40,385 nt of DNA, taken from NCBI GenBank assembly GCA_039028975.1, contig JBCCHB010000149.1, forward strand, positions 1 through 40,385, written 5' to 3'. Origin of the DNA: JAHBNG01 sp039028975 (GTDB taxonomy: Bacteria > Chloroflexota > Anaerolineae > Caldilineales > Caldilineaceae). Both the position numbers and the translations under genes were made by a program. Within the stretch, counting starts at the first letter, position 1; each line of letters begins with the position of its first letter. Shown in pieces: positions 32,057 through 40,385 of this stretch. The notes beneath the pieces are model-generated. The model saw only the letters and a list, made by a program, of their open reading frames with translations. It was not told where the DNA came from and did no database searches.

Positions 32057-32962
32057 ATGAACATTACCCGCCTTCTAAATAAACCAATCATCACCCCGGA
32101 GTTGGATTCGCGCATGGGGACCAACATCAACGGTCCATCCCTGATTCGGGTGCCAGAATGGTTGCCCAATCCGCTGGGTCGCTACTACCTCTACTTTGCC
32201 CACCACCAAGGCACCTACATCCGGTTGGCCTACGCCGATGAGGTAACCGGCCCCTGGACAGTCTACTCACCCGGAACGCTTCAGTTGGAAGAGACACCCT
32301 GCTACGAGCACATAGCTTCACCGGATGTACATATTGATGAGGTCAATCAGCGGCTCATCATATACTATCACGGCCCCTACCTGAAGAAAGAAGAGATCGC
32401 CCATGATCCATTGTCCCAGCGCCATCGAATGACAGGCGGTCAACGCTCCTTTGTCGCAACCTCAACGGATGGGATCCACTTTGAGTCCGGTGATGAGGTG
32501 CTAGGATCCAGCTACTTTCGGGTCTTTTCCTGGCAGGGCATGACCTATGCATTAGGGATGCCCGGCATCTTCTTTCGTTCAGCAGACGGGTTCACCAACT
32601 TTGAAGAAGGGCCAACATTGTGGGATGAGACGATGCGCCATTCCGCCCTTCTGCTGCGTGATAATAACCTAACCGTCTTTTATAGTGAGCGAGAAGCCTG
32701 TCCTGAGCATATATTGACTGTCGATATTCAACTGAAGCCCGATTGGATGGCGTGGAGCCGATCGGAACCAACGCCGGTTCTCGATCCAGAGAGAGAGTAC
32801 GAGGGTGGGAATTTACCCGCGGAGCCATCGAAAGCAGGCGCAATCAATGAGCCGGTGAGGCAGTTACGGGATCCGTGTGTTTTTGAGGATGAGGGGAGGG
32901 TGTATTTGCTCTATGCTGTGGCTGGGGAGAGGGGGATTGGGTTGGCGGAGGTGAAAGAGTAG
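32057..32962 (+). CDS. Five-bladed beta-propeller protein, GH43-like
   Basis: The 301-residue protein from the ATG at 32057 has the blade pattern of family GH43/GH32-type glycosidases and phosphorylases: MGTNINGPSLIRVPEWLP near 20, YYLYFAHHQGTYIRLAYAD near 45, WTVYSPGTLQLEETPCYEHIASPDVHID near 67, and RQLRDPCVFEDEGRVYLLYAV near 272. No signal peptide is present. The substrate is unknown, and a purely lectin-like or non-catalytic role cannot be excluded. The frame extends upstream to a TTG at 32021 without a binding site. It diverges from the MATE gene. Confidence 0.75.
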   Translation: MNITRLLNKPIITPELDSRMGTNINGPSLIRVPEWLPNPLGRYYLYFAHHQGTYIRLAYADEVTGPWTVYSPGTLQLEETPCYEHIASPDVHIDEVNQRLIIYYHGPYLKKEEIAHDPLSQRHRMTGGQRSFVATSTDGIHFESGDEVLGSSYFRVFSWQGMTYALGMPGIFFRSADGFTNFEEGPTLWDETMRHSALLLRDNNLTVFYSEREACPEHILTVDIQLKPDWMAWSRSEPTPVLDPEREYEGGNLPAEPSKAGAINEPVRQLRDPCVFEDEGRVYLLYAVAGERGIGLAEVKE

Positions 32963-32974
32963 ATCATCGATACC

Positions 32975-33530
32975 GTCTAAACCAGTATCATTCGTGGACG
33001 CAAGCTCCTGTAACCAAACATAAAAGGGTGTCGCTCTACAAATATAATTGCCTGAGCCGCCAATTAGATCATCATCGCCCTTGTTGCCATACAGGTCATC
33101 AGGTCCAGCGTCACCGTAGAGAGCATCGTGGGAGATACCACCAAGCAATACGTCGTAGCCTTCATCTCCATGAAGCGTGTCTTGGCCTTCATTGCCCTCT
33201 AGATCATCCGGTCCTGGACCACCGAACAGTGTATCGTTGCCTGGGCCGCCGATGAGCCAGTCGACCTTTTCATCGCCGTAGAGGGCGTCATTGCCTTTCT
33301 GCCCCTTGATGATATCTACACCTTGCCCACCACAAATGACATCATTGCCATCTTTACCATAAATATCATCTGGACCCTGCAAGCCGAGAATCAGATCGGG
33401 ACCGCTGGTACCGATGAGCCAATCGTAGCCGCTGGTGCCAACAATGAGATTTCCAGCGAAGCTGGGTGCTTGATAGACACTGGGGCTTGTTTCGTTGACG
33501 TCGACGTTCCCGCAAATCAGCATCGGCCAG
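32975..33530 (-). pseudogene. Truncated RTX (hemolysin-type repeat) segment
   Basis: The minus strand encodes about 14 calcium-binding nonapeptides of the GGxGxDxLxG type (GKDGNDVICGG, GGPGNDTLFGG, GDEGYDVLLGG and others) after FAGNLIVGTSGYDWLIGTSG. There is no signal peptide. The frame begins within the DUF2293 remnant and loses the repeat after GGSGN near 33040. The open frame then runs on to 32864, into the end of the opposite gene. I read it as an internal or C-terminal piece of a larger secreted protein, left by rearrangement. Boundaries are approximate. Confidence 0.7.
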
Positions 33531-33845
33531 ACACTCTGCTTCACCCTGATTGAATGCTGCCTCTTCAATCAATAGCCCCTGGCGCTCATAACGCTTGCGG
33601 GGGCGTCTCCACTTGAGCACCACGGCCCAAAGCTGAGAATACTTCTTCGAACGCCGCGTCAGCGCCGCATCGCCCGAAGGCAGGAAGACCAAGTGCTCCA
33701 GATTCGGCACAATCATACAGAGAGCACCCTTTTCTTCTTCCAAGGTGATCCACGACTTTCGGCCAAGCTCAGTCTCACACTCACCGCAGACTGAATCCCG
33801 CCCCGAGATGAATACTTTGATCTCTTGGCTTGCTTCTCTTGGCAT
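33500..33845 (-). pseudogene. Truncated DUF2293-type protein
   Basis: About 115 N-terminal residues start at an ATG with AAGG upstream. They show CGECETELGRKSWITLEEEKGALC, LEHLVFLPSGDAALTRRSKK and WRRPRKRYERQGLLIEEAAF, which I recognise as the front part of DUF2293 proteins. After ADLRERRRQRNK the family pattern stops. The frame continues with unrelated residues because the RTX segment begins there in another frame. The C-terminal DUF2293 domain itself is missing, so the product is probably not functional. Confidence 0.65.
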
Positions 33846-34354
33846 AAGGTGGCCTTCTTTCTCCCGCTGCGTTTGGGTCAGTACAACAGTGCCTGCATCA
33901 TACCATGAACAGATGGATTGTCAATAGATGTAGGTGAGGGAACGCTATCAGCGGATTTTGGGAGTAGATTGAGCAGATACTTAGAGCGGATATTGGTCGG
34001 TTCGGCAGGTTATTCAGTTGTTCCTGCCAATTTGGGACACACCAAGGTAGGGGAATGCCGCGGGTACTTGTTTTCATATGCCGGCTTTGGTCATCTTTGC
34101 ATCCAAGTGACTGTCACTTGATAACCAAGCGAGCCGAAATCACGGCCCTTTGCATGATACGCATCGTGAGTGACAGTTACTTATGGACGCGTCCTTATGG
34201 CCCACATATCTAGTGCATCGTCAACTTTAAATGTTCGGTTAATTCCCTCTGTGAGAATCCGAATTTTAAGACTCGAGAAAGCACTAGTACTGGAGTTGCG
34301 ATGTTGGGGCCGTGGAGTTTATTAGTGGGAGTGAAGCAGTCTCCGATCTTTGCT
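33846..34354. other. Intergenic region with palindromes
   Basis: Except for the inverted repeats at 34105-34182, I see no gene or clear signal in this 509-bp stretch. The plus-strand frame at 33918-34121 lacks a ribosome binding site and any family pattern. Confidence 0.5.
34105..34182. repeat. Paired self-complementary motif AAGTGACTGTCACTT
   Basis: AAGTGACTGTCACT at 34105-34118 is itself nearly palindromic. It recurs in inverted form at 34169-34182 (AGTGACAGTTACTT, 13 of 14 matching), with 50 bases between. The structure resembles a REP-type intergenic hairpin. Confidence 0.7.
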
Positions 34355-37300
34355 TTAGTCCGCACCGCTCATTAGTGGCATATAAATTGTGCCACTGCTA
34401 GGTACTTCGTTAGCGATTGCTGTACAATCATCTCTTGAATTATCACTCTCTACATCTTTACAAATGGTAATCTCATCATCCGAATCCCATGAATCTAGCT
34501 CAAATATATGAGTTTCACCATTCCCAATAGAAATCTCATTATGGACAAATTTTGATTCTCCATTCTCATCTATCTTTCGTAGAACGATCGTGTATGAATC
34601 ACTGCTTGCTTGGCTTCGACTGACATAGAAGCGCTTAGTGGTGAGATTATGACTAACTGAAATTGCCTCATTGCCAGAAATATTGACTCCCTGTGCTTCG
34701 AAATACCAATTTTCGCCTTTATCGGAAACAAGCGTGAGTGTTATTTCTTGAGAGGAATCGGCATGAAAGCTAATTTCCGAACCATCTTCCGACAAGAGCA
34801 AAGTATCTAACGAAGTATTATTTACCGCAAGATTGTCTACTTGAGCAGCCCAATCATTGTTAAAGTGGCTAAGTCTCACACCCGTGGTCAAATCTGGACT
34901 ACGCCCACTGATCTTTATCTCAAGTTTACTTTGTCCTGGTATATAGAGAATCGGTTCTGTTTCTGAGCCTGAGCCTGTGGCTGGTAATATATCAAATGCA
35001 TCAGGTATTTCGTTTACGAATTGATCCCCAATATATCCAATTTTTCTTCCCACACTATCTGTGATTAACATACTAGCTCCGTCAGTGATCCAGGTCTGAG
35101 TGTTTGATACTTGGCCCTCGTTGATTGCCCGTCGCGACAATGAACCACACCAACGGCATTCTGGACTTTGTAAATATGTTGATAATGGAACGATACCTAT
35201 CGCCTGATCGTCTTTTCTTCCTTCCCAGATTTCTCCCCCTCCCCAAAAATATCTCCACTGAACATTATCTTCATCCGTATCTTCATCCGTAAAAAAACTA
35301 ACAAACCTGCTATCATCATCATGATGATTGGTGTCATATACCCTAACTTTGTACCAATTACCCATGTCTTGTATCTCGTAAGGTACTAAAGTATGACCAC
35401 TTTTAGAACCGGGTTTGCGAATAGATAGATTGACTGGGTCTGTTCCATCCCGCATTGAATCGTAGATAAGTCGGAGAACTTCATTTGGTGTTTTTTCGCG
35501 ACTAGCTTTTTTAGCAGCCGCAACCGGATCTACTATTTGCAGCGCAAAGTTATAGCTGATGTACCGACGGATGTTATTCTCTTCAAGTTCATAAGTACTA
35601 TTTGCACCTGCTTGAAAAGAATCAGGGTCACTTACTGAGGTAAAAAATTTAAGGCTCGTCGTCGCCATCCCGTCACAAACTCCAGCGTGCATCTCCTCGT
35701 TGACTTCGATATGCCACAGAGCCGCACTAAATTTAAGAAGACATGCATTGCCAAGTCTTTGAGCACAGACACCTGGTCCAAACATCGTCAACATATCATT
35801 CTTTGTAAAGTCAGATCTTATAGGATAAATACTTCTGAATGTATCAAACTTGTAACCATCTGGGTTTGGACGAAATCCAGAATCTATCGGACCGATCTCA
35901 ATTTCATCAGGTCTATCAAAAATTGCCGTAATACTCTTGTCGCCATCCATGTTAATTTCAATGGTTGTATCAGCTAAGTTACCGCTTACGTCTCCGGTCC
36001 ACTCCTTAAAAAAATAATTTTCGGCGGGCCGTGCCGAAAGTACGATACTCGTATCAGCATAATAATGGTTTTCGCCACAATTTTGTCCGATGTTTTTATG
36101 AATCTCACCACTATTCACGGGCTCAACATTCAGAGATAGTTCAAAGCATTCAAGTATGAAGTTGGGGGCTGTCAGCCAAGGATCAAAGTCAACATTTCCG
36201 TTCACTTTATCACCTGATCCGCTTGGATTCGCGTCGGCTTCAGGACCGGTAGGATCACCCCACCAATTCTGTTCCGCGTTTGCGAGGATTGAATTGCTGG
36301 ATGCATTTGTCATCGCGGTCTGATTATCAAAAAAATCATTGTTAGAGATTCTCAGCTCTTGATCTACATTAACAAGGTATATTCCAGTTGCGTTTTGACG
36401 AATAACATTATTGGAGATGGTTCCTTTTCCACGGCTGATTGATATCCCCTGCCTTGCATATTGAATAATAGAATTGCTTAGATTCGGGTTGTCATTGAAA
36501 AAAAAGTCTATTCCATCCCAATCCGCCATTTCTGGAGATGAGTCAGCACCATCTGCGTTCGTGTCACCACCATACGCATCATCCTTATACGATGTAAATA
36601 TGACAGGATTAGCCTCAGTTCCTTGACTTTCAAGCACCCCTTCAACAACAATTCCTTGAAGAGGCTTCACGATGGTTCCAGCTGGCAGGCGCAGGATACC
36701 GTCGTCGTCTATTCGTAGTGATGGGCCACTAGGATTAAGAACATAAGGCCAGTTCAGCCCTTGGACATTGTTCCATGTTACATCTGTACTAATTGTTCCA
36801 TATACTGTAATTCTTCCGCTACCTTGTTCGGAAAAATTATTTCCGAAATATTCCGGTTGTGCCTCGCCATCGTGTAAGAGATGTGACGATGAACTCTCAA
36901 TGAATTCGTTATCAGAAACTTGTATTTCCCCTCGCCCAACATCGATTCCGTATCTATTATTTGAGAAGTGATTGCTCGATACGGTAGCAACGGCCCCGTT
37001 TTGAATCTTGACCCCCGTTGAATTGTGGCGGATCAAGTTGTTCGAAATAACCCCAGTGCCATCATTTATGAAGATTCCCCTCCCGCCATACTGAACGACG
37101 GTATTCCTTACGTTTGCGTCTGTATTCCAAAATATTATTTGTGACCAATCCCCAATGTTAGGTGCGGAATCGTCCCCATCGCCGTTCGTATCACCGCCAT
37201 ACGAATCATCCTTGTGAGACGTGAATACAACGGGGTTGTTTTCAGTACCTTGGAGTTCAAGTTGACCACGGACATCAATACTATCATCTAGCTTTACAAC

Positions 37301-37540
37301 CGTTCCAGCTTGAATTGTAAGTTTGTTTCGCGACCCAATACTATACTGACCATACAAAACATAGGTATTGTCTGATGTCCAAGTTTCATCGTTGAGGGTA
37401 GTTCCACGCCTTATGACTATGGTGTCCGCGAATATAGGCTTGGAGGTCACTATTATGCAAATGCATATCAATAGGAGAGCAGCAATGATTCTCACTACAG
37501 CTCTTAAAGCTGAAATTCTTACTTGGCAAAGCAAATGCAT
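34355..37540 (-). CDS. Secreted beta-helix protein with papain-like domain
   Basis: The 1061-residue protein has a signal peptide (about 12-38, ending IFADT). Two similar right-handed parallel beta-helix units follow (about 70-240 and 285-430), each with VVFTS/VIFTS-KDD.YGGDTN, an NNxIRxNxTG turn and an NWWGDPTGP-type end. Residues about 465-545 form an InlB-type B repeat (AENYFFKEWTGDVSG, DGDKSITAIFD). Residues about 600-745 look like a papain-fold hydrolase: Cys622 in HAGVCDGMATTSL, His716 in KSGHTLVPYEI and Asp736 or Asn738 in VRVYDTNHH are in the right order and context. The tail ends GTIYMPLMSGAD, near the YLPLI motif of other exported proteins here. Surface or extracellular location is expected. 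The catalytic role is inferred. Confidence 0.88.
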   Translation of the reverse strand: MHLLCQVRISALRAVVRIIAALLLICICIIVTSKPIFADTIVIRRGTTLNDETWTSDNTYVLYGQYSIGSRNKLTIQAGTVVKLDDSIDVRGQLELQGTENNPVVFTSHKDDSYGGDTNGDGDDSAPNIGDWSQIIFWNTDANVRNTVVQYGGRGIFINDGTGVISNNLIRHNSTGVKIQNGAVATVSSNHFSNNRYGIDVGRGEIQVSDNEFIESSSSHLLHDGEAQPEYFGNNFSEQGSGRITVYGTISTDVTWNNVQGLNWPYVLNPSGPSLRIDDDGILRLPAGTIVKPLQGIVVEGVLESQGTEANPVIFTSYKDDAYGGDTNADGADSSPEMADWDGIDFFFNDNPNLSNSIIQYARQGISISRGKGTISNNVIRQNATGIYLVNVDQELRISNNDFFDNQTAMTNASSNSILANAEQNWWGDPTGPEADANPSGSGDKVNGNVDFDPWLTAPNFILECFELSLNVEPVNSGEIHKNIGQNCGENHYYADTSIVLSARPAENYFFKEWTGDVSGNLADTTIEINMDGDKSITAIFDRPDEIEIGPIDSGFRPNPDGYKFDTFRSIYPIRSDFTKNDMLTMFGPGVCAQRLGNACLLKFSAALWHIEVNEEMHAGVCDGMATTSLKFFTSVSDPDSFQAGANSTYELEENNIRRYISYNFALQIVDPVAAAKKASREKTPNEVLRLIYDSMRDGTDPVNLSIRKPGSKSGHTLVPYEIQDMGNWYKVRVYDTNHHDDDSRFVSFFTDEDTDEDNVQWRYFWGGGEIWEGRKDDQAIGIVPLSTYLQSPECRWCGSLSRRAINEGQVSNTQTWITDGASMLITDSVGRKIGYIGDQFVNEIPDAFDILPATGSGSETEPILYIPGQSKLEIKISGRSPDLTTGVRLSHFNNDWAAQVDNLAVNNTSLDTLLLSEDGSEISFHADSSQEITLTLVSDKGENWYFEAQGVNISGNEAISVSHNLTTKRFYVSRSQASSDSYTIVLRKIDENGESKFVHNEISIGNGETHIFELDSWDSDDEITICKDVESDNSRDDCTAIANEVPSSGTIYMPLMSGAD

Positions 37541-37570
37541 CTTGAATTCTCTCCGTTAGTTTCTTTTTTG

Positions 37571-37756
37571 TTCAACCGGATCTCATATGGTTGACAAGTC
37601 CGCCCGGCCATAAATGGTCGGGGCTAATAAACGACGCCCCGCTGAAGCAGGCTTGCGTGTTGGCTCTCCTAGCTCACCGTTGAGGGAGCGTTGTTTACTA
37701 GCACAGTGGCTTTAGCCCCGTGTGGATTCCGTCAACCACATGAATTCCCAAAGAGC
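37571..37756. repeat. Intergenic element with inverted ends, copy B
   Basis: The ends are GTTCAACCGGATCTCATATG plus GTTGAC (37571-37596) and GTCAACCACATGAATTCCCA plus AAGAGC (37731-37756). They match, in inverted orientation, the ends of the element at 2749-2887. The interior is unrelated to that copy. It contains REP-like palindromes such as CCGGCCATAAATGGTCGG and CTGAAGCAGGC, of the type that spreads between genes with RAYT transposases. It separates the two big secreted-protein genes. Confidence 0.7.
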
Positions 37757-37783
37757 TGCATGATTCTTTCTATGGAAGCTTAC

Positions 37784-40385
37784 TTATTTCGTAATGACAG
37801 GAAGATAGTCAAATTCACGCGAGGCTTTTATCAGGTCAAAACCACTTTCATTATGATTCGTGTCCACCGCAGTAATGGTATAGTAATAAATATTTCCCTC
37901 TTCCACTGATGAATCAACGTAACGATTTTCTGTTTGCAAAGTCGAATTCAGCAAAACGGTAACTTGATTCTCATTATCCCACCGATAAATATAATATCCA
38001 GCAATATCGTCTTCTGGGTTATTGTTCCATTCGAGTTCTATACTGCTACCGAAATCTATCAACAATAAACCTGTTGGTGCAGATGGGATCTCATCGAATA
38101 TGGTGACATCTTCTTGACCTAGCGTAGTTACTTGATTGGAGACAGTATAACTGTATGTTTCGCCAGCATAGGGAGAAACAGCGCGTATTGTCTGTGAATA
38201 AGTACCCTCTCCAGTACCTTTTACTGTAATTGTATATGCTCCGCTTGTTGGGTTTGCAATGCTCACAGCTTCTTTAGAATCACCTTCGCCATAGAAATAG
38301 ATCACATCCGGTATACTATTCTCAATCTGGGTGACATTTCCTTCAGTATCATAGATAGCCCCAACGTGAGCACCGTCTGAATCATATAAGTGAATATCTA
38401 CCGGGCTACCTGTTGTGATCTGCACATTTGATGATGGTGACAATTCTGTATATCGTATTCGTGATTGACGCCCCTGAATCAGCTCTATTGAACTTCTGCT
38501 TGTTGTTGCGTCAAGATAGTAAGGTAGATCTAGAAATGAGGGGTGCCGTGCCTCATTTAAGGAGGGTTCAATAGTACCACAGAACATTCCTAGTGACGCC
38601 AAGGTTGGCACAATAGCCTCATCAGGTATTTTTATCGCTAAAGGCTGTTCCGACTCGAGGAAGTTCACGCGTATATACGACCCTGACCTGATCTGATACC
38701 GTTCTTTTACTACGCCTGTCGTGCATACCAGCTCTTCTAATGTGTGTCCTTTCAAAACGGATAGGTTGTACCACCAATCATAGGAGTGCGTTTCGGGGAT
38801 GTTATAGTATAACTGCCCAGGTTCTGGCATTATCTGACTAACAGCAGAGTGATGGTAAACTTTAATATAATAGAAGTCAGGTATTGTAACGCCACCTATT
38901 TTACACAGCCCTGGTTGAAATCGCTTTATCACTCCCTTTATGTGATATGGCATACCTGGTTTTAAGAGTGGTATATCTGGATCCCACATCAGTAATGTTG
39001 GATCACCGCCAAATTCAGCGGAATGTGTTCCCAAAAGCAACTGCTGTCTAGTTGCAAAGAGATTAGACATGGCACAGTCTGCAAGAGCAATTTTGATCCC
39101 TGTCGTTAAAGCAAATATCCCAACTGTCTTTGCTGCGACAACTTTTGTAAGCTTTCCTGCTGCCGCTGCGCCCTTCAAGGCATGTTTAACGTTTCTAAAG
39201 AAGTCATGAATTTCTACAGCAACATCTGCAACTTTGAGGGCTTCTTCGCTATCCCCATTGCCACTCCCGAAAGTCCAGTCACTAGTATGAGCTGCTATGA
39301 CCATGATGCTTACTTCTTTGTCAAGAATCGATTCTAGATCAGTTTGCAACTGCTCGGTAATTTCTCGAACAAGATTTCCAGGTGCGGTAGCGACAGGTGT
39401 ATTGGATAGTTCAGATGCATTACCTTGCTCATCGTATAACCTGATAGCAAAATAGTGGCGAGCTCCAGGTCCCGTCATGAAGGCCACTTCCTGCTGGCTG
39501 CCAGGCGTACCAAATTCCGGTAAACCTAGCGTCTTTTTATCGGATTCATCAAATGCAAAATTCCAATCATTCTCTGATTCAATCGGTTTTGATGCGAATC
39601 GTAGTTCGTATCGAACGGCTTGTCCCTTCACTGAAAGACTCTCCGGTACGCTCCACTGCAATTTGATAACCCCGGGCAATTCGCCTTGCATAGCTGTGAG
39701 ATCTGAGATTCTTAGTAGACCAACATGTGAACTGTAGCCGCTATCTGATCCACTTAACTCACTTAAACCAACGTCATTCTTTGCCTTAACCCAATAATAG
39801 TAGGTCTTTCCTACATCAATGCCCGTATCTATGTGGCTTGTTTCGTTTACACTGGTTGCAATTCGTTGCGCATCATCCAAATTCCCTGTTTCACTGCGCC
39901 AAATCTCATAGCTGTTCGCGCCATTGGATGCATTCCAATCTATCTGAATTCGATCTGAATATGTTCCATCACTTGCTGTAACAGTTTCAGGTGCTAATGG
40001 TAGGTCGGGTGATTCTATTGGTTCAGACTCAGATTCCTCAACATAAAAGACCGTCACGACATGACCCTGCCCAGGCATGGTCACTGTATTCGTGGTGGAT
40101 GTACTCTCATCGTCATCCGTATCGGACCAACGTTCAACCTTATAGCCAGGTAACGGATCAGCTGTCAAAGTGACTCGCGTTCCTAAATGGTAGTGTCTCT
40201 CGTCACAGCCTTCAGAACGCTCTGGCGAAACCTGAGGAATTCTACCCGATCCTTCAGGCTTCGGCACGAGAAGATAACAAGACTGGATGTAGGTAATCGT
40301 GACTTCATGATCTCGGTCAGGCATGGTCAGAAAATTCGAGTCGGCGATTAGATGATCTTTGTCCGTTCCAGACCAGCTCCCAATC
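37784..40385 (-). CDS. Large secreted multidomain protein (partial)
   Basis: The gene runs off the right edge, and 866 residues are visible. The frame stays open to 40384 and continues an InlB-type repeat (IGSWSGTDKDHL..FLTMPDRDHEVTITY), so the ATG at 40324 is internal and not the start. A second InlB-type repeat (PGYKVERWSDTDDD..TMPGQGHVVTVFY) follows. Then come two fibronectin III-like modules (IQIDWNASNGANSYEIWRSE; IKLQWSVPESLSVKGQAVRY), a central region of unknown fold with a hydrophobic Ala-rich stretch (AAAAGKLTKVVAAKTVGIFA), a domain with PTSGAYTITVKGTGEGTY, and a last fibronectin III module (IELEWNNNPEDDIAGYYIYR). The end is FDYLPVITK, like the other exported proteins here. Its size suggests a surface adhesin or cell-wall-bound protein. 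Confidence 0.85.
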   Translation of the reverse strand, partial: IGSWSGTDKDHLIADSNFLTMPDRDHEVTITYIQSCYLLVPKPEGSGRIPQVSPERSEGCDERHYHLGTRVTLTADPLPGYKVERWSDTDDDESTSTTNTVTMPGQGHVVTVFYVEESESEPIESPDLPLAPETVTASDGTYSDRIQIDWNASNGANSYEIWRSETGNLDDAQRIATSVNETSHIDTGIDVGKTYYYWVKAKNDVGLSELSGSDSGYSSHVGLLRISDLTAMQGELPGVIKLQWSVPESLSVKGQAVRYELRFASKPIESENDWNFAFDESDKKTLGLPEFGTPGSQQEVAFMTGPGARHYFAIRLYDEQGNASELSNTPVATAPGNLVREITEQLQTDLESILDKEVSIMVIAAHTSDWTFGSGNGDSEEALKVADVAVEIHDFFRNVKHALKGAAAAGKLTKVVAAKTVGIFALTTGIKIALADCAMSNLFATRQQLLLGTHSAEFGGDPTLLMWDPDIPLLKPGMPYHIKGVIKRFQPGLCKIGGVTIPDFYYIKVYHHSAVSQIMPEPGQLYYNIPETHSYDWWYNLSVLKGHTLEELVCTTGVVKERYQIRSGSYIRVNFLESEQPLAIKIPDEAIVPTLASLGMFCGTIEPSLNEARHPSFLDLPYYLDATTSRSSIELIQGRQSRIRYTELSPSSNVQITTGSPVDIHLYDSDGAHVGAIYDTEGNVTQIENSIPDVIYFYGEGDSKEAVSIANPTSGAYTITVKGTGEGTYSQTIRAVSPYAGETYSYTVSNQVTTLGQEDVTIFDEIPSAPTGLLLIDFGSSIELEWNNNPEDDIAGYYIYRWDNENQVTVLLNSTLQTENRYVDSSVEEGNIYYYTITAVDTNHNESGFDLIKASREFDYLPVITK

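Noticed and set aside
33918..34121. 67-codon plus-strand frame in the 33.8-34.3 kb gap
   Set aside because: There is no binding site, no family pattern and it lies among palindromic repeats.
40322..40324. ATG at 40324 as start of the last gene
   Set aside because: The frame is open to the window edge and the residues before it continue an InlB-type repeat, so the gene is partial.

Overview
This window looks like a bacterial chromosome segment of moderate G+C, most likely from the phylum Chloroflexota (Anaerolineae or Caldilineae-like). That is an inference. It rests on the style of the secreted proteins (a C-terminal YLPLI-type motif), the long class A penicillin-binding protein with C-terminal Ig-like modules, a solitary PdxS, and the overall gene content. 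There are no rRNA or tRNA genes that I can see, and no cas genes.

Layout. The left edge holds the start of a minus-strand gene, possibly a transposase. Next come a short leader, a seven-repeat CRISPR array and a perfect hairpin (1-770). Then, on the minus strand, follow a secreted lamin-tail-domain protein, a sensor kinase with its OmpR-type regulator, and single-stranded DNA-binding protein (852-6068). A plus-strand block follows: an M24 aminopeptidase-like protein, the lactate-oxidation set lutA-lutB-lutC, a predicted beta-propeller lipoprotein, and a conserved hypothetical protein with a 27-bp tandem repeat at its end (6522-13884). The minus strand then carries an etfB-etfA-nitroreductase operon (14086-16551). 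A CPBP membrane protease is on the plus strand.

The next minus-strand cluster reads PBP1-type transglycosylase/transpeptidase, SurE, a PH-domain membrane protein and a family 2 glycosyltransferase (18012-23816), a plausible cell-envelope operon. PdxS with its own promoter and terminator follows. After that come an NAD-dependent epimerase (plus), and a TenA-like protein, an ankyrin/zinc-ribbon protein and an AraC-family regulator (all minus).

The right part (29.5-34.3 kb) is accessory and partly decayed. It has a VapB-like antitoxin with an intact-looking operator, a broken VapC toxin, an SH3 fragment, a MATE transporter, a five-bladed-propeller glycosidase-like protein, and a DUF2293 fragment joined to an RTX-repeat fragment. 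The last 6 kb encode two large secreted proteins on the minus strand. One has parallel beta-helix, InlB-type and predicted papain-like domains. The other has InlB-type and fibronectin III modules and runs off the window.

Intergenic spaces are rich in palindromic and duplicated elements. Two of these, 35 kb apart, share their ends but not their interiors. The CRISPR promoter region also has a look-alike upstream of the epimerase gene. The most promising leads are the predicted cysteine-peptidase domain in the beta-helix protein, the shared C-terminal motif of the exported proteins, the CRISPR-leader look-alike and the paired intergenic elements.
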